A stretch of 64,000 nucleotides of DNA from Adineta ricciae (lineage: Eukaryota > Rotifera > Eurotatoria > Adinetida > Adinetidae). The DNA is taken from contig CAJNOJ010000006.1 in the NCBI GenBank assembly GCA_905250025.1, positions 992,001 through 1,056,000 on the forward strand. The letters run 5' to 3'. Position 1 is the first letter of the stretch, and the number at the start of each line of letters is the position of its first letter. Shown one piece after another: positions 25,101-41,987 of this stretch. The notes beneath the pieces were generated by a model. The model had not been told where the DNA came from. It searched no databases and saw only the letters and a program-made list of their open reading frames with translations. Position numbers and translations under genes: made by a program.

Positions 25101-25580
25101 ATCGTTTACCATCGGTGACATCCATAACGTTGCATCAAAACAATATGACTACAAAGCTATCGTTAGACACGATAACCAACGACGAACACAATGGTTCATT
25201 CGAAGACGAAAGTCTCGACGATGAAAATTCGAATGCGATCGATCATTCCGATAGTTTATATCAACCACAAATCAACGGTGGAGCAATTCGGAAAGCTTAT
25301 GCATTGTACGATTTCACTGGTAAGAACTATCTACGAAATCATCGATTTCACTTCGCAAAATTTTTCAACAGGTCACGGTACTAATGGTTGTCAGTATGTG
25401 AACGCAGCATCAATCTTTGTCGGTGAATGTGTTGACATCTTAGAAGATGATCAAGGAGACGGCTGGACACGTATACAAAAGCCAGATGGTTCAACTGGCT
25501 TCGTTCCTTCATCCTATCTTCGTATCGATTCTCAAAAACTTCTATCAACCCCTCATCCAATTGATTCAGGCCGTTTTTGA
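22186..25580 (+). CDS. FNBP1: F-BAR/HR1/SH3 protein of the FNBP1-CIP4-TOCA family
   Basis: Ten exons: 22186..22218, 22275..22447, 22503..22713, 23083..23526, 23585..23920, 24186..24322, 24386..24518, 24573..24724, 25057..25319 and 25372..25580. The product is 696 residues. The F-BAR domain starts at the N-terminus (SWGVELWDQFDNVSKYTDK) and runs to about residue 290 with coiled-coil character. A Ser/Asn-rich linker follows. The HR1 domain (about 430-510) begins LPPAQRLKKFQEQI and binds Rho-family GTPases in this family. The C-terminal SH3 domain reads KAYALYDFTG ... GDGWTRI ... GFVPSSYL. Family members bend membranes and recruit WASP and dynamin in endocytosis, downstream of Cdc42. A Rac-type GTPase is encoded 10 kb away, but no functional link follows from that. 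Whether it is the single orthologue of FNBP1, FNBP1L and TRIP10 is not decidable here. Confidence 0.92.
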
Positions 25581-26380
25581 AATAAAATATCTCTTTCTTT
25601 TCTTTTTGTATCTGTCGGTTTTTTCCATATACATATATACACATACATACATATATGCAAACAGCTCAGTTCTACCTGCCAGTTAACTGAAAACTTGCAA
25701 AGATAAACGTCATGAGATCTATTCTAGTATGTGTGCTCAATCTTTGTTTTGTTTTCTGTTTTGTTTTGTTTATTTACTGTTCTTTTTGATCGAATAGCCT
25801 ATTTCCTAGTCAAATACTGTTCGAAAATATTAAAATTTCAATATCAAACGATGTCAATGTTTTCCTTTTTTGCGCGAATGGTCAGATACTTTGACATATA
25901 CTAGCCTACAGAATGAGCAATGCATTTCGTCTTGTATATGTGTCCTACTATTTATAGAGAGGAAAAAAACCATTTCTTTTTGTCATTCAAAATGAACAGT
26001 AAAGAGAATTGAGATAAGCAAAATTAATCAAATAAGAAAAAAGCTTTAGAATAATTTTTTGTCACTTCTTGTACAGTTCCTTCGTGTGTTTTCTTCTTCA
26101 ATGTCCACGTGTAACATCAATTAAGTATTAGAATTAGACTTTTTGATTATGAATCAAAACTAGTTTGTGTATATGTCTTGTGTCTCTTTTTTTTTCTCTT
26201 TACTAATTGGTTTCTGATCTACTCGTTTTCTGTACACAAATATTTCTAAAATCTCTCTCTCTTGTTCATTCTTCGTTTTATCTTTGAACAAAATTAATTA
26301 AGAAAACCAGCTCAATTAAATGTTCGTTTCCTTCTTATTTGCAGATTTGTGTCTAGGATATTTTCAACACATAGATCACA
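25581..26380. other. Intergenic, F-BAR gene to NUP98
   Basis: About 800 bp of T-rich sequence between two plus-strand genes, with no coding signal. A TTGCAG just upstream of the NUP98 start could be the acceptor of a 5' untranslated intron. Confidence 0.4.
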
Positions 26381-29186
26381 ATGAGTCTTTTTAATTTAAC
26401 GGCGACTCCATCCAGTAATACAAGTCTGTTTGCGCAATCGACACCTGTAAATCAAACGCGAACGGGTAGCGGGCTATTCTTCGGTAATACTACAGCAACA
26501 CAACCGAGTACACTTCCATTAACACCTTTCAGCGGTTCGACAACTGTATTTGGTAAGAAGATCATGATTTTTGTAGTAGATTCAAGTAAAAGGATGTTTT
26601 CTTAATCTACTAGGTGCATCAACGCCTGCCTCTACAACTTTGCAAGGTTCATCGTCGGGAACAGGTTCGATCCATAAGTTCGATCCTTTAAATGGAGTCG
26701 ATAAAATGAATAGAAACAACACTCAAGTTCAAATTAAAACAAAGATCTATAACTTATGTGCGATGCCAGTCTATGAGAAAAAGTCGATGGAGGTAGATTG
26801 AATATCTATTTCTGTGCAATAACTTCGAGCCTGCTATCACATTTTTCGTTTCATTCAGGAAATTCGGTTAGAAGATTATGTCGATAATCGAAAATTTCCA
26901 TCATCAACCACAACAGCAACAGGTTTGTTTCAATCAGCATCATCTACAACATCTCCATTTGGTGCTTCCTCAACAATAACAAATCGTAAGTGTTCAGCTA
27001 ACAACAAGAAAAACTTCATTCTAGCTATATATTCTTTTGAATAGCTGCAATATCAACGCCAAGTCTGTTTGGTTCGACAGCGACGACGACCACACCAGCA
27101 CTAACCAGCACTTTGTTCGGAAATAAACCAGCTGCAACGACAGCATCATCATTGGTACATATCCATAGAGAGGTCTTCGAAGGTATAACATCAGTCTTAT
27201 GATTTAGTCATTTTCATTTGGCTCGACACCAGCCACAACAACACTAGCTAACACTACACCATTTTCATTTGGTTCGTCAATAACGACTACTACAGCAAAT
27301 CCAGTATGCCGTCATTGAGTTTGAATTTGGAAACAAAAGAACAGTGTATTTTTCTTCTATATAGCCTAGTATATTTGGTAGTAGTGTACCAAGTTCTGCA
27401 CCAGCTACTTCAACAGCACCATTTACATTCGGTAGTAGTCAACCCCAACCAACAGCAACTGCAACTGCACCAACATTTTCTTTTGGTACGTTATTCGAAC
27501 AAAGTATGTAATTTAAAACAACTCTCTTGTCTCTCGTTTTCAGGTGGTACTACTGGTTCATCATTGTTTCCAGCTGCTAGCACAGCACCAACAACTTCAT
27601 TCGGATTTTCAGTCACAAAGCCAACTACTGCATCAACATTTTCATTTACACCAGCGACAGCAACATCAACAGCATCGGCAACAACAATGCCGTCATTTGG
27701 TCTCTTTCCGACAGCAACAGCAGCTTCAACTGCTGCTCGTAAACGATTCATTTACCGAAGAAAACTATTCTTGTATTTTCTTTTCTTATAGCTACACTAT
27801 TTTCAGCAGCAACGCAACCTATAGCCATGCCACCTGTTCTTACCACCCAATCCTCTGTTGATACAAAGACTCATTTACAATTGTTTCAAACCATGCTTAA
27901 CATACAACCATTCAACAATGAACTTGCCTTTCTGGCCAAAAATATCAAAGTAAAATTTACTTTTCCCTTCATTGGAAATATCTAAAACCTCATCCATAAT
28001 CATTGTAGCCAAATATTGGCCTGGACCGAGCCCGTCTTCGCACTGCACCTGACTCGACAAATGCTCATCCATTGAACAATGTCTTCTCGCCTCTTGTGAC
28101 TAAAACATCTGTGCTTGCATCCGGTACATCGACACCTCCCACAGTTTTAGCAAATCCATTACCAACCCATTCTCATACATTACCATCTGTTCTCTTACCA
28201 TCATCTAGCGCAAGTGCGTCGATCGCTTTGTTTGGCAAACGAAAGTTAGCTGACTCATTTCTTGATGATGACGATGACAATTCTTTGATGATGGACGATG
28301 GGCCCTCGTCGACATCAGCAGCAATTCATAAACTATCGAAAAACAATGCTATTAAACGGCCACGTGTCCTTGACATGAACAAAATTCGTTCAGTTGTTCT
28401 CGGTGGTGTGAGCAATGGAACAACCAATGAGACAATTACCAAAGAAGAAAATCTTTCAGACACATATGTGGTCAAACCAACATCTGACAATTTATCGACA
28501 TGGAAGAAATTTGCTACATACGACGCGTATCTAGCTTCGAAAAAACCAGCGGTTGACACCATTCGTCATGTGGAAGAAGATCGACAAGTCAGTGTGAAGA
28601 ATGCGTTCGAACAAGAGCGAGCTTTTCGTTTACCAAGATTGACACATGATGATTATTATACGAAACCAAGTATTGACGAATTACGGCATTGTTTTAACGA
28701 ACAAGGACAGTGTTTTGTGAAGGAATTTACTGTCGGAAGAGAACATTATGGATCGGTGACCTTTCAGGGTGCAAAAATCAATGTAGCAGGTCTTGATCTT
28801 AACCAATTAAGTAAGAAATTCCTGAATAGAATTGCATCTATTGTTGAAAATTTCTAGTTGAAATCGATCGTCGACAAGTAACTGTTTATCCTGATGACAG
28901 TCGCAAACCGGCAGAAGGTGAAGAGTTGAATTGTCAAGCACGCATCTCTTTATTAGGCGTGTACCCAATCGATCGTTCAATATCGAATAGTGGTGAAGAA
29001 GTGACTGATCCTGATCGATTGATCGAGATGAATTATGGAAACTATTTACTTGAAATGACAAAGAAATTTCAAGGAAAATTCATCGATTATGATGTTTATA
29101 CAGGAACATGGACATTTAAGGTAAGAGAACACCTTCGCTGAGTCACTCTTTCGATATCTGTCTGTTTCTAGGTTGAACATTTCTGA
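26381..29186 (+). CDS. NUP98: Nucleoporin NUP98, ending at the autoproteolysis site (no NUP96)
   Basis: Eleven exons: 26381..26552, 26614..26792, 26859..26985, 27045..27154, 27208..27303, 27365..27485, 27544..27738, 27792..27949, 28009..28810, 28858..29120 and 29172..29186. The product is 745 residues. FG repeats (SLFG, FSFG, SPFG, TLFG types) surround a GLEBS-like RAE1-binding segment at about 75-135 (KFDPLNGVDKMNRNN, then EIRLEDYVDNRKFP). A disordered, acidic linker leads to the C-terminal autoproteolytic domain (about 580-745; FTVGREHYGSVTF, VTVYPDDSRKPAEGEEL, GTWTFKVEHF). In animals NUP98 is made as a NUP98-NUP96 precursor cut between Phe and Ser of H-F-S. Here the last exon codes V-E-H-F and stops, so the product ends where cleavage would leave it. 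Skipping the last splice would end in VREHLR instead. I see no exact GLFG motif. Confidence 0.93.
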
Positions 29187-30565
29187 TTGTTTCGTTTGTT
29201 TCTTATGTATTTTTTGACCTATGGTCAAGATTTTGTTTATTGTCTGAAAAATAAAACGAATTGTGATCATAATTTCTCTTCTTCTTCTTCTTCGTCTATT
29301 CCGATAATTCATTTACTTTTTCTCCTTTACACAGTGTTTGTCTATCTGTTGATATGGTATGTTCGTACTTGTATTACATGTGAAATGAAGATAAAGAACT
29401 GGAAAAAAACAATATATATATTTTTNTCTTCTTCTTCTTCTTCGTCTATTCCGATAATTCATTTACTTTTTCTCCTTTACACAGTGTTTGTCTATCTGTT
29501 GATATGGTATGTTCGTACTTGTATTACATGTGAAATGAAGATAAAGAACTGGAAAAAAACAATATATATATTTTTTTTCTTTTTTTCTTCTTCTTCTCTC
29601 TTCTGCTTCTCTTCAGATATTTCTTCTTTTCTTTTTCTTCTGCTTGTGCTATTTGATTGAATAAAATGAAAACGAATACCTAATGACTTGTCTCGTCATT
29701 TTACCAAAAGATATGTGCACATTTTCGGTGTAAACATAGCCACACTCCGTGCTTGTGGAAGATTCCTGATTCGCCGTATCGAAGAGAAAAAGAACGAAAC
29801 ATATTTTTGTTTATGTCACGGTTAATTACAAAGGAAATGACTCATTAAGATATTTTGCCAGAATTTGAAACAAACAGCTATTGATTGGGGCTGTCTAGAA
29901 AGTATATCGTCAGCACGCGAGGGAAGCTCATCTCCTGGAGTGGCGTAAAAAGGTTTTGTCAAGAGAAAATCATTGCTTTTCGAAAGACTTTAATCAGGCA
30001 TTCATTTTTTCTTCTGAAGAATTCATATCCTTTGTGCAGTCTATCGAATAAATCCAACGGATCGGTCTCAGAAGCAAGTGTTAATTAAAACCAGTGACAT
30101 GAAGTAAAGTATTTGACTTTCATAGCAGTTTATCGAAAGAGATTTGAAAATTCATTGGATTTTTTTATCATCGACAGGAAGAACAAATATAGATCTAACA
30201 AAGCTATCTCGACGGAAACCAAACAAAAGGTAAGTCGTCAAATTCGTATCAGTAACTAGTGATTTGAGTTTCTTGTCGTGCCATTTGTTTTAATGATTTA
30301 TCATGTTGCTCGTTACGAGTATGTTTCTTCGCGAAGCGTTCCACTTCAGTTGCCGTTCTGCGACTAGTATCCAGCGAACGCACTGAAATAATTTAACGAC
30401 ATCTAGCCTGCTAGTTTATATTGGATTAGATCTTGACAACTAAAAAGAAGAAAATGTTATTCTATGCTAATTGATATACTTTATTATTTGTAATATGCCT
30501 GATATATGTAAATATTCGAATTCTTCGACAAATTTCTTCATTTTCAGAAATATCAATGTAAAAAA
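29187..30565. other. Intergenic, NUP98 to PPP2R5, with an assembly join
   Basis: About 1.4 kb, T-rich, with no gene seen. It contains a 149 bp direct repeat on both sides of a single undetermined base (separate entry). The region where a NUP96 coding part would be expected has no such sequence; the next gene is PPP2R5. Confidence 0.5.
29277..29575. repeat. 149 bp direct repeat around a single N
   Basis: The sequence 29277..29425 is repeated at 29427..29575 with no difference I can see, separated by one N at 29426. Both copies start in a TCT/CTT run and end in an AT/T run. This is the usual mark of two contig ends overlapped but not merged, so it is probably an assembly artefact. Confidence 0.85.
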
Positions 30566-32716
<2,151 letters not shown>

Positions 32717-33155
32717 TTTTTCGTTCGTTTTTCATCTTATTTCCTATGCATTTGTTTGTAGTCTTTACTTTTATTTTATTTTTCTTGATTAAACAAAATG
32801 TACAAGTGTATTCTCTTTGTTGTTGATTATGACACATGTTTTCTTCTATTTTACACTTGTCCCCAGTTTTTTCTCCTGAGATTTCTTGACGATGAGATGA
32901 ACTTATTCGATGTGCACTTGTTTTACTTGCAACAGAGAGAAAAGAATATCTATGTGTACAAAATCGTTCTAGTTGTAGCTTTGGCTTTTTTGAAAAACAA
33001 GTGATAAGAGAGAGATCGACAAAATAAACTTCTTCTTTTCTTAATTTCAATCGGATTTCGGATAGAAAAAGAAGCTGAATGCAGCGTTACTGATAGGTTG
33101 AAGTATATTTTATTGCGAATTCAGAAAAGAAAACAAATATAATGAATGGTTGATA
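32717..33155. other. Convergent 3' region between PPP2R5 and the Thr-rich gene
   Basis: About 440 bp, AT-rich, no gene seen. Confidence 0.45.
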
Positions 33156-34035
33156 TTATTTCATTTGCATACACAAGAAAAGAGAAAAGATGAGCATAGC
33201 AATAGAGATAGAATTTGAAAGGGTAGCAGATGAGGCTTCGGTTGTCGTCGTTGTGCTTGTAGTAGTGGTTGTGGTTGTTGTTGTTGTTGTTGTTGTTGTT
33301 GTCGTAGTAGTAGTAGTTGTTGTTGTTATAATCAGCTCAGGCACTTTGAACACTTTTTTGGAATTATCATCAGTGGAACAAAGGGGATATTTTTGATGGT
33401 TTTCATAGCATGCAAGCACATTATATGTATGCTCACTTTTTTGTTCATAGTCATGCGATCCTGTATATACTGTGCTTCCCGCCTTGCCAATCTCCTTATT
33501 ATCGACGATGACTTTGTAAGTAATGCTTGGATTCAAAGAGGAGCTTGGAGAAGATTGCCACGTAAATCGAGGTCTTAAGAGACCTGTAGGAAACTCATGT
33601 GCGATATTAAGAGGAGCTAAAGGACGGTCGAAATCTGTTTTGATTTCTAAATTTTTGGATTCTGCTTTTGCTCCGTCGGTGGGCTCTTTACAGGTTAAAA
33701 TGAATTTGTAAGTGGTGTGTGGCTTGAGATATGGAATTGTTGAAGTGCCCGTTTTTTTGTCTTCCGCCAACTTAACTTGAGTGGGTGGGTCGAATGCATT
33801 ATCGATGCGCACTTCGCACTCACAATTTGAACAATCGGTGATCTCTGCTTCTAAGCTAAAAAGAGCGAACGTAGAAGTAGAAAAGTCAAATTAGCGACTA
33901 AACTCACTCGACATGCGTATCGTAAATACCAGTTTTATCAGCACCATGCGATTTAAAACCAGTGATTTTCAATTCTGCATATGCTAATGCAAGAAATAAA
34001 ATGAAGCAGAGTAATTGTTGTTGATATCGATGCAT
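33156..34035 (-). CDS. Secreted or GPI-anchored protein with polythreonine stalk
   Basis: Two exons, 34035..33908 and 33855..33156 (phase 2), giving 275 residues. I do not recognise a named family. A signal peptide (MHRYQQQLLCFILFLALAYA) is followed by about 185 residues that look like one or two beta-sandwich domains of fibronectin type III or related type. These carry a Cys pair cluster (DCSNCECEV) and single later cysteines. Next come about 35 threonines in a nearly pure run, then a Ser/Ala spacer and a hydrophobic C-terminus with a short basic end. That pattern fits a heavily O-glycosylated stalk and a GPI anchor signal at the cell surface. The poly-Thr run is coded by ACA/ACN repeats and could vary in length. 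The alternative is a type I membrane protein with a two-residue tail. Confidence 0.72.
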
Positions 34036-36183
<2,148 letters not shown>

Positions 36184-36300
36184 GGATTCTTATTCAATGT
36201 TTATAAATAGATCGTGTAAAGCTAAATAAATAAGTATATGTGTATAGGAACACAAGAAGTGTTTTTCTTTTATTTGAAAAAAAAAGAAATTGAAATAATG

Positions 36301-39300
36301 TTATTTGAGAGCTAGACGTGCTTTTTCAAGAATATCTTTTCGAACACGTGTGTGGTCTGGATATCGTTGAAGAATCTAAAGAGAATACACGAGTTATCAC
36401 TGTAATGAAGAAGACACATATTGCTTCAAATGGATACTTACAAAATGTGCGATATCGATAGCATCCGTCAATCGTTTGGACTTAAGATAGCTCAATGCAA
36501 GTTTGTAACCTATTGAGAATGAGAACAATTATTGAGAGTTCACTTGACAAAGATTAGTTATTAAGATACTGTCAAATAGATCTTATGCTTGATAGATCTT
36601 TTTTTCTCATGATTGCTATCAACGTTTCATTGGTGACGTTCATTCTTTATTTTCGAAAAAGAAAGCAAGCAACACCAGCTCAACTTAAGCCATTCTATTC
36701 AATTTCTGAAAGCTTAGTATAACTAAATATATTTTAAGAGGAGCCGGAAAATGAATATAGTATTTGCTATTTCTATTCTTGATCTTGAGCTGCAAAGTGC
36801 ATCTTAATAGTTTTCGCAGAGCATTACCTATTGTCGGTTGATTTTTTCGACTGTATTTCCATGCTTGTTCGTAATTCTCTGCAGCGTCTTTGTTGGCGCC
36901 TGTTTGTTCATTCATCACTCCTAATGTTTCCAATGCTCGTGTTGAACACTATTGAGCAGACAAAGGAAATTAATCAGAAAAAACGGCTTATCTCATTGTA
37001 CCTTATTAACACTCAACACTTTTTTACATAGTTCAAGTGCTTGATCATATTTTGCTGTTTGTACATAAGTCATGGCAAGCATGAGCCAACATTGTTCGAT
37101 CTCATCAGCATCATCCATATTCCAAGTCATCTTCGCCGTTCTTTTCAGATATTGTCGTGCCTTTTGAACATCTTTCAATCCGATATAACATTCGCTTATC
37201 GCACATAATGCACCAATATTGTCTTTCTAAAACGAGACGAAGATTCATCAAACATGCATATGCGAACAAAACGATTACATGATCATTGAGAATCTGTATT
37301 AAATTGTCAGCTGCTTGCTGAAGACTATGCTTTTCATTTGTATGAGCCAAACACCAATTCTCAAATACACGATATCGGACATCATTCGATGCTTCACCCA
37401 TACTCTACAAAAAGACGATGATTGTCAACTATCAGAATTGAAAACAATAGCTGACTTGTAAAAGATTGAATGCTGTTGCTTGTGCACTTTTTGCTTCATC
37501 TGATCGAGAGCTAAACGATCAGAGCACAATCAAGATCTAGAAAGTCGATAGTGGTGGTCAATTGCACATACCCATGTAATCTTCTTTTCCAATCCTCTTC
37601 ACTGGCTATGACTTCATTGTCTGGGTTTAAGACAATTTTAACCATGGCATAAACAGCTTGTCGGCCATATTGTTTGTCACGACGACATTTATTGAAACAG
37701 GACAAAGCTTCACTTGGTTTACACGAATAACTAGAAGTGAAAAAGGAAATGCTCGACTCTTTCGGTAATTGGTTCATTTACTAAGATAGTAAGCCTTTTG
37801 CAAAGTTGAACGCTGCGTCATTAAATGCTCGTAAATTATTCTTTTCGGTTTTTTCTAAGATTTCACTAATTTCATCTATACGTCCAGCGCGATACAATGA
37901 TTTGGTCATTTGCACGAACGGATCGAAATTATCTAAATGGACAAATAAGTTTAGTTAATGAAAATCAAATCTATCTACTTGGATTGCGTTCGATAATATC
38001 TTTGTACTGTTGAATTGCTTTTTCAATTTCGTTCTTCCGTAATAAATAATTCGCCATCATCTAGAAATTGTCCATATGATAAAAAATATGTGAATGTGTT
38101 TCGTGTTCAAATAACCAACTTACAATTTGTACTGAATTATCATTCGGAAACGATTTGTTCATATAATTACAGATTTGTTCACATAGATCATATTGTTCTG
38201 AATTGAGATATGCTTTTGCTAACATCATTTGTACCTAAAACAGACCGCCATTGACAAACACTGCGGAATGCCAGTGAAAAACTAACTTTTAAATTTCGAT
38301 CATCAATCGCACTAGCTTCTTTCAAATCTTTGATTGCCGATTCGTAATTATGTTCATCGAAATACATCATTGCCAATCGATAACATATGCTATAACATAC
38401 AAAAATACAGATCTCATTTCTGCATGGACTTTTTCAGACATACTTGCAGTACAATTTTTGATTTTCTTTCTGAAGTTCGCCTTCTTCCAGTTGAATTCGT
38501 TTGAGTAATTTCTTTTGGTTGTCTTTAGCTTTGATTAAATACTGTTTAGCCTCTTCGAATTGTTTCACTTGTTCGTAGATGTTCGCATAGATTTCATAGG
38601 CTTTAGTTACTTGTTGTGCATGTTGAAAATTCGAGTTGGGAACTAAAATGAGTATTGATTGGCGAAAAACATTCAAGAAAAACTACCTTCTTCTTTCAGC
38701 AGTTGATCGAGAATTCTTTGTGCAAGTTCAATTTGATTTAATTTACTGAGAAGATCAGCAAGATTGATTCTAAATGAAGAAAAAGGATGAGAAGAATTAT
38801 TTGGTTTCTCTTTCGTCATACCTCAATTCACTTTGAGGTTCAGCTTTCACGATCGCTTCGTAATATTTAATCGCTTTTGTATATGCATGAGTTTTAATGT
38901 AAGCTTCGCCAATTTTCTTCATTAATGTGACATCACGATTATTCTGACGAAGTGCAGCATCATAAACTTCAATGGCTTTGTCCGGCTTAAAGAAGACGAG
39001 AGAATATCGCATTCTAGCAGAAACTAAAACGTAATTCGACAAACCTCCATAATGCTCATATACGCATCTCCGAGAATGACTAGCGCTTGCGGTGTTGGAT
39101 CTCGTTCTACTAATTCCTTGTAAGTTTTTATGTATAACTTCTTATCTCTACGATGTTTTAAATAAATTTCTGCCAGTTTCTCTCGTGCTTGTACATAGCA
39201 GGACTGATCAGATTTTATTTGCATTAGAGTATCGATAGCTTGGTTGATATCACCACGTTTCAAAGCCAAATCCACATTTGTTAGTAATATTCTCGATTCT

Positions 39301-41987
39301 TCACTGGTACCTTGAAATTCGGCCGACGCTTCTTGTAAAAGAATGCTCGCTTCATGTACACGATTGAGTAGGAGCTGTATTTCTGCTAGTTCAAGATAGA
39401 CACTAACACGATCTTGAGTGGAAATTTGTACACTCGACGCATTCGCGTCCGATTTCATTCGGGGCGTTCGGGCTGTTTCAGGTTCTTTACGTTTTTTCAT
39501 TCCGGTTAGACTCAATGCACTTTGTAACAATTTACAAGCTTCTTCATATTTCTGTTCTTTTTTAAGAATACGTGCGCGGATTAAATGATAAATTGGATGA
39601 CTTTTCAATTCGAAATTGTACGATAAACCATTTTCTAAAGCATCGTATGCTGAGTGAATATTTCCTTCACGTGTATAAACTTGCGCTAGAAGAATATATG
39701 CATCGGAATAAGTGGCTTCTTGATCAATAATTCGACGAAGGACATTTTTAGCTTCAGCAGTATCTCCACAAAGATATTTCACCTTGGCTAAGAGAAATAA
39801 ACCTTCGAGCAAACCGGGTACAGCTTTTGTCAATTGTTCTAAAATCGCACTCGTTTTTCGAAGGGATGAATCGAGAGCTTGACCAGGTTCAACAGGCTAA
39901 ATGCAACGAAATGTTATAGTTTTAGTCGGTTATCGTCATTACCTTCGATGAAGTGTTATTCATATATTCACGGATAATTTCGAGAATGAAATCTGGATTT
40001 AAACATAGAAGATACTTTTTGCCTAGTGGTAAACCCTGCCGAAGAGAAGAATATTCAATGAAAATATCTTGAAAAGATCTAAACACCGACTCGAAGATTT
40101 TTAAAATGTTGCTCAGCGGCTGTATCAAATAGTTGTACAATTTGATCAGTTGGTAGAACATTCTCATGTTTAGCCAGAAGAGCCTTGAGATGTGCCAACT
40201 CCTACAAGACAAATTCCAATCCTAAATAATCAAAATCGATCAATATCTTCTTACAGCAGCATTTCCCGTTTGTGTTTCACTTTGAAACTCAAGCTGTTGT
40301 TTGGCTTCACCAAACTTTCCTTCCAGTATTTGACAGTGAATAACCCCTATAAATATTGTTCACTGAGAAACCGATTATTTATTACACTGTGCGAACGAAC
40401 CGTAAACAGCTTCGAGATTATCCGATTGTGTTTTTGCTGCATTTTTGTAAAATTTAATAGCATCATTAATTTTATCTGCCATCAGTGCCTGGTAACCACC
40501 CTCAATGAGATAATCCGTATTTGATGGATCGAGTTCGAGAGCATGTTGAAGCAGTTCATGACTATGTTGAAGAATTTGCGGGTTTCGTCCACACTAGAAG
40601 TATTGTTTTTCATCACCAATCACGCAAGGAATTCTCTATACATACTACTCTAGCGACGACTTGAGACATTTCATAATATTGCCAAGCACCTTTTGGTTCA
40701 GATATATCAATTGCTTGTACTAGTTGATTGAATGCTTGTTGAGCCTATAAAATGAATTCTGTACATAATCGAAGTTCCTCTTGTTCGATATGACTTACAT
40801 CACTATAATTGCCTTCTTTACATACTAAATACAAGTAATGATATTCGTGTGCTTCGACACAATTGGAATCAATCCGAAATGCTCTATTCATGATGTAAAC
40901 AAACTGACTTTTCTTTAACTTGTATTGTCGAATAGAATTACCTTTGAGCAACGTCTTCACATTGTTCCCAATCTTGCATACATAGTTGCAGCTTCATGTT
41001 TTCTAACACTGCTGGCAAATAATCACTCCTGACTGCTAACACTCGATTAACATATTCCAGTGCTTGAGAAAAGTTCGATCGAATTTCACGATACTTGGCA
41101 TAACCAAACGCGGCATCGGGAAAAGTACCATCGAGTCTATACCGATCAAAATCAAAGTTAAGAAAACAAACTCGAATCTGATTACTTCAAAGCAGCTTCG
41201 AAATATTGTTTGGATTCTTTTGCAACATCTGTTGCAATTAAAATCCAACCTTTCAAGCTTAAAGCCTAGGAAAAGATATCGAAATACGTCAAGTACAACA
41301 GGAGAATATTGTGCTTTTTACCAAAGCGTTCGATGCGTTTTGTTTGGTTGCTCGATCAATGTACTCGGTCGCTTTCTCCGGTTTACCGATAATGTACAGT
41401 GTATGCGCAGCAAAAAACAATGCCTACATATCAGAAATACTAGATTTTACAATACACAGTACGCAGAGTATCTCGTTTACCATATCATCCACTTGTTTAC
41501 GTAATTCTTTGACTTTGACTTCATATTCACTTATTGCTTCACGATCTACATGAAATCAACAGAAAATGATTGCAAAAGATTGACTGAATAGATGTATACC
41601 TGGATTTTTATGCTGTTTATGAGCATGAATTAATGCTAGAAGTGCAGCAACGGTTAACTCTGGTCTGCTACGTAGTTGTTCCAATTCACGCATTGACTCG
41701 TTTAAACGTCCTAGAATGTTCATTTAATGAAAAAAAGCGTTTCCTTGCTCGCTTCGTAGAGTCCAGTCAACTTACCATTCATAAGTTGGGCTACTGCAGA
41801 ATAGAACTTCAATAAGCCATCGTTAACATAGCGTTTCAAAGCTTCATTTGCTGTTATATATGCTTGATTATAATACTTTCCACGAACATAGTAGAAAACC
41901 TTGCTCTAGATATGGAGAAAAATCAATTTGAATTTAATAAATTTAACCTTAATCGCTTACTAAAGTAAAGAGATCTTTTTCGGCCAT
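36301..41987 (-). CDS. TTC21B: Tetratricopeptide repeat protein 21B (IFT139)
   Basis: About 28 exons, starting 41987..41961 (MAEKDLFTL), then 41905..41776, 41710..41600, 41545..41481, 41423..41322, 41265..41186, 41136..40942, 40883..40799, 40744..40649, 40593..40401 and 40346..40255. The largest exon is about 39898..39046. The last three are 36948..36828, 36509..36442 and 36375..36301. The product is roughly 1,300-1,350 residues (human 1,316). It is almost entirely TPR repeats, collinear with TTC21B: GLPLGKKYLLCLNPDFILEI, VPGLLEGLFLLAKVKYLCGD, REKLAEIYLKHRRDKKLYI, QMTKSLYRAGRIDEI, PDNEV and KDILEKARLAL at the end. IFT139 is a core subunit of the IFT-A complex for retrograde transport in cilia, fitting a ciliated animal. 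Middle exon borders between 39045 and 36949 were located by homology but not all base-checked. The 3' end lies only 117 bp from the Rac stop, tail to tail. Confidence 0.93.

Noticed and set aside
29187-29660. 157-codon frame downstream of NUP98 containing an unknown residue
   Set aside because: It crosses the N and the artefactual direct repeat; composition is Ser/Phe low complexity.
33190-33396. Plus-strand polyvaline frame
   Set aside because: Antisense of the polythreonine stalk.
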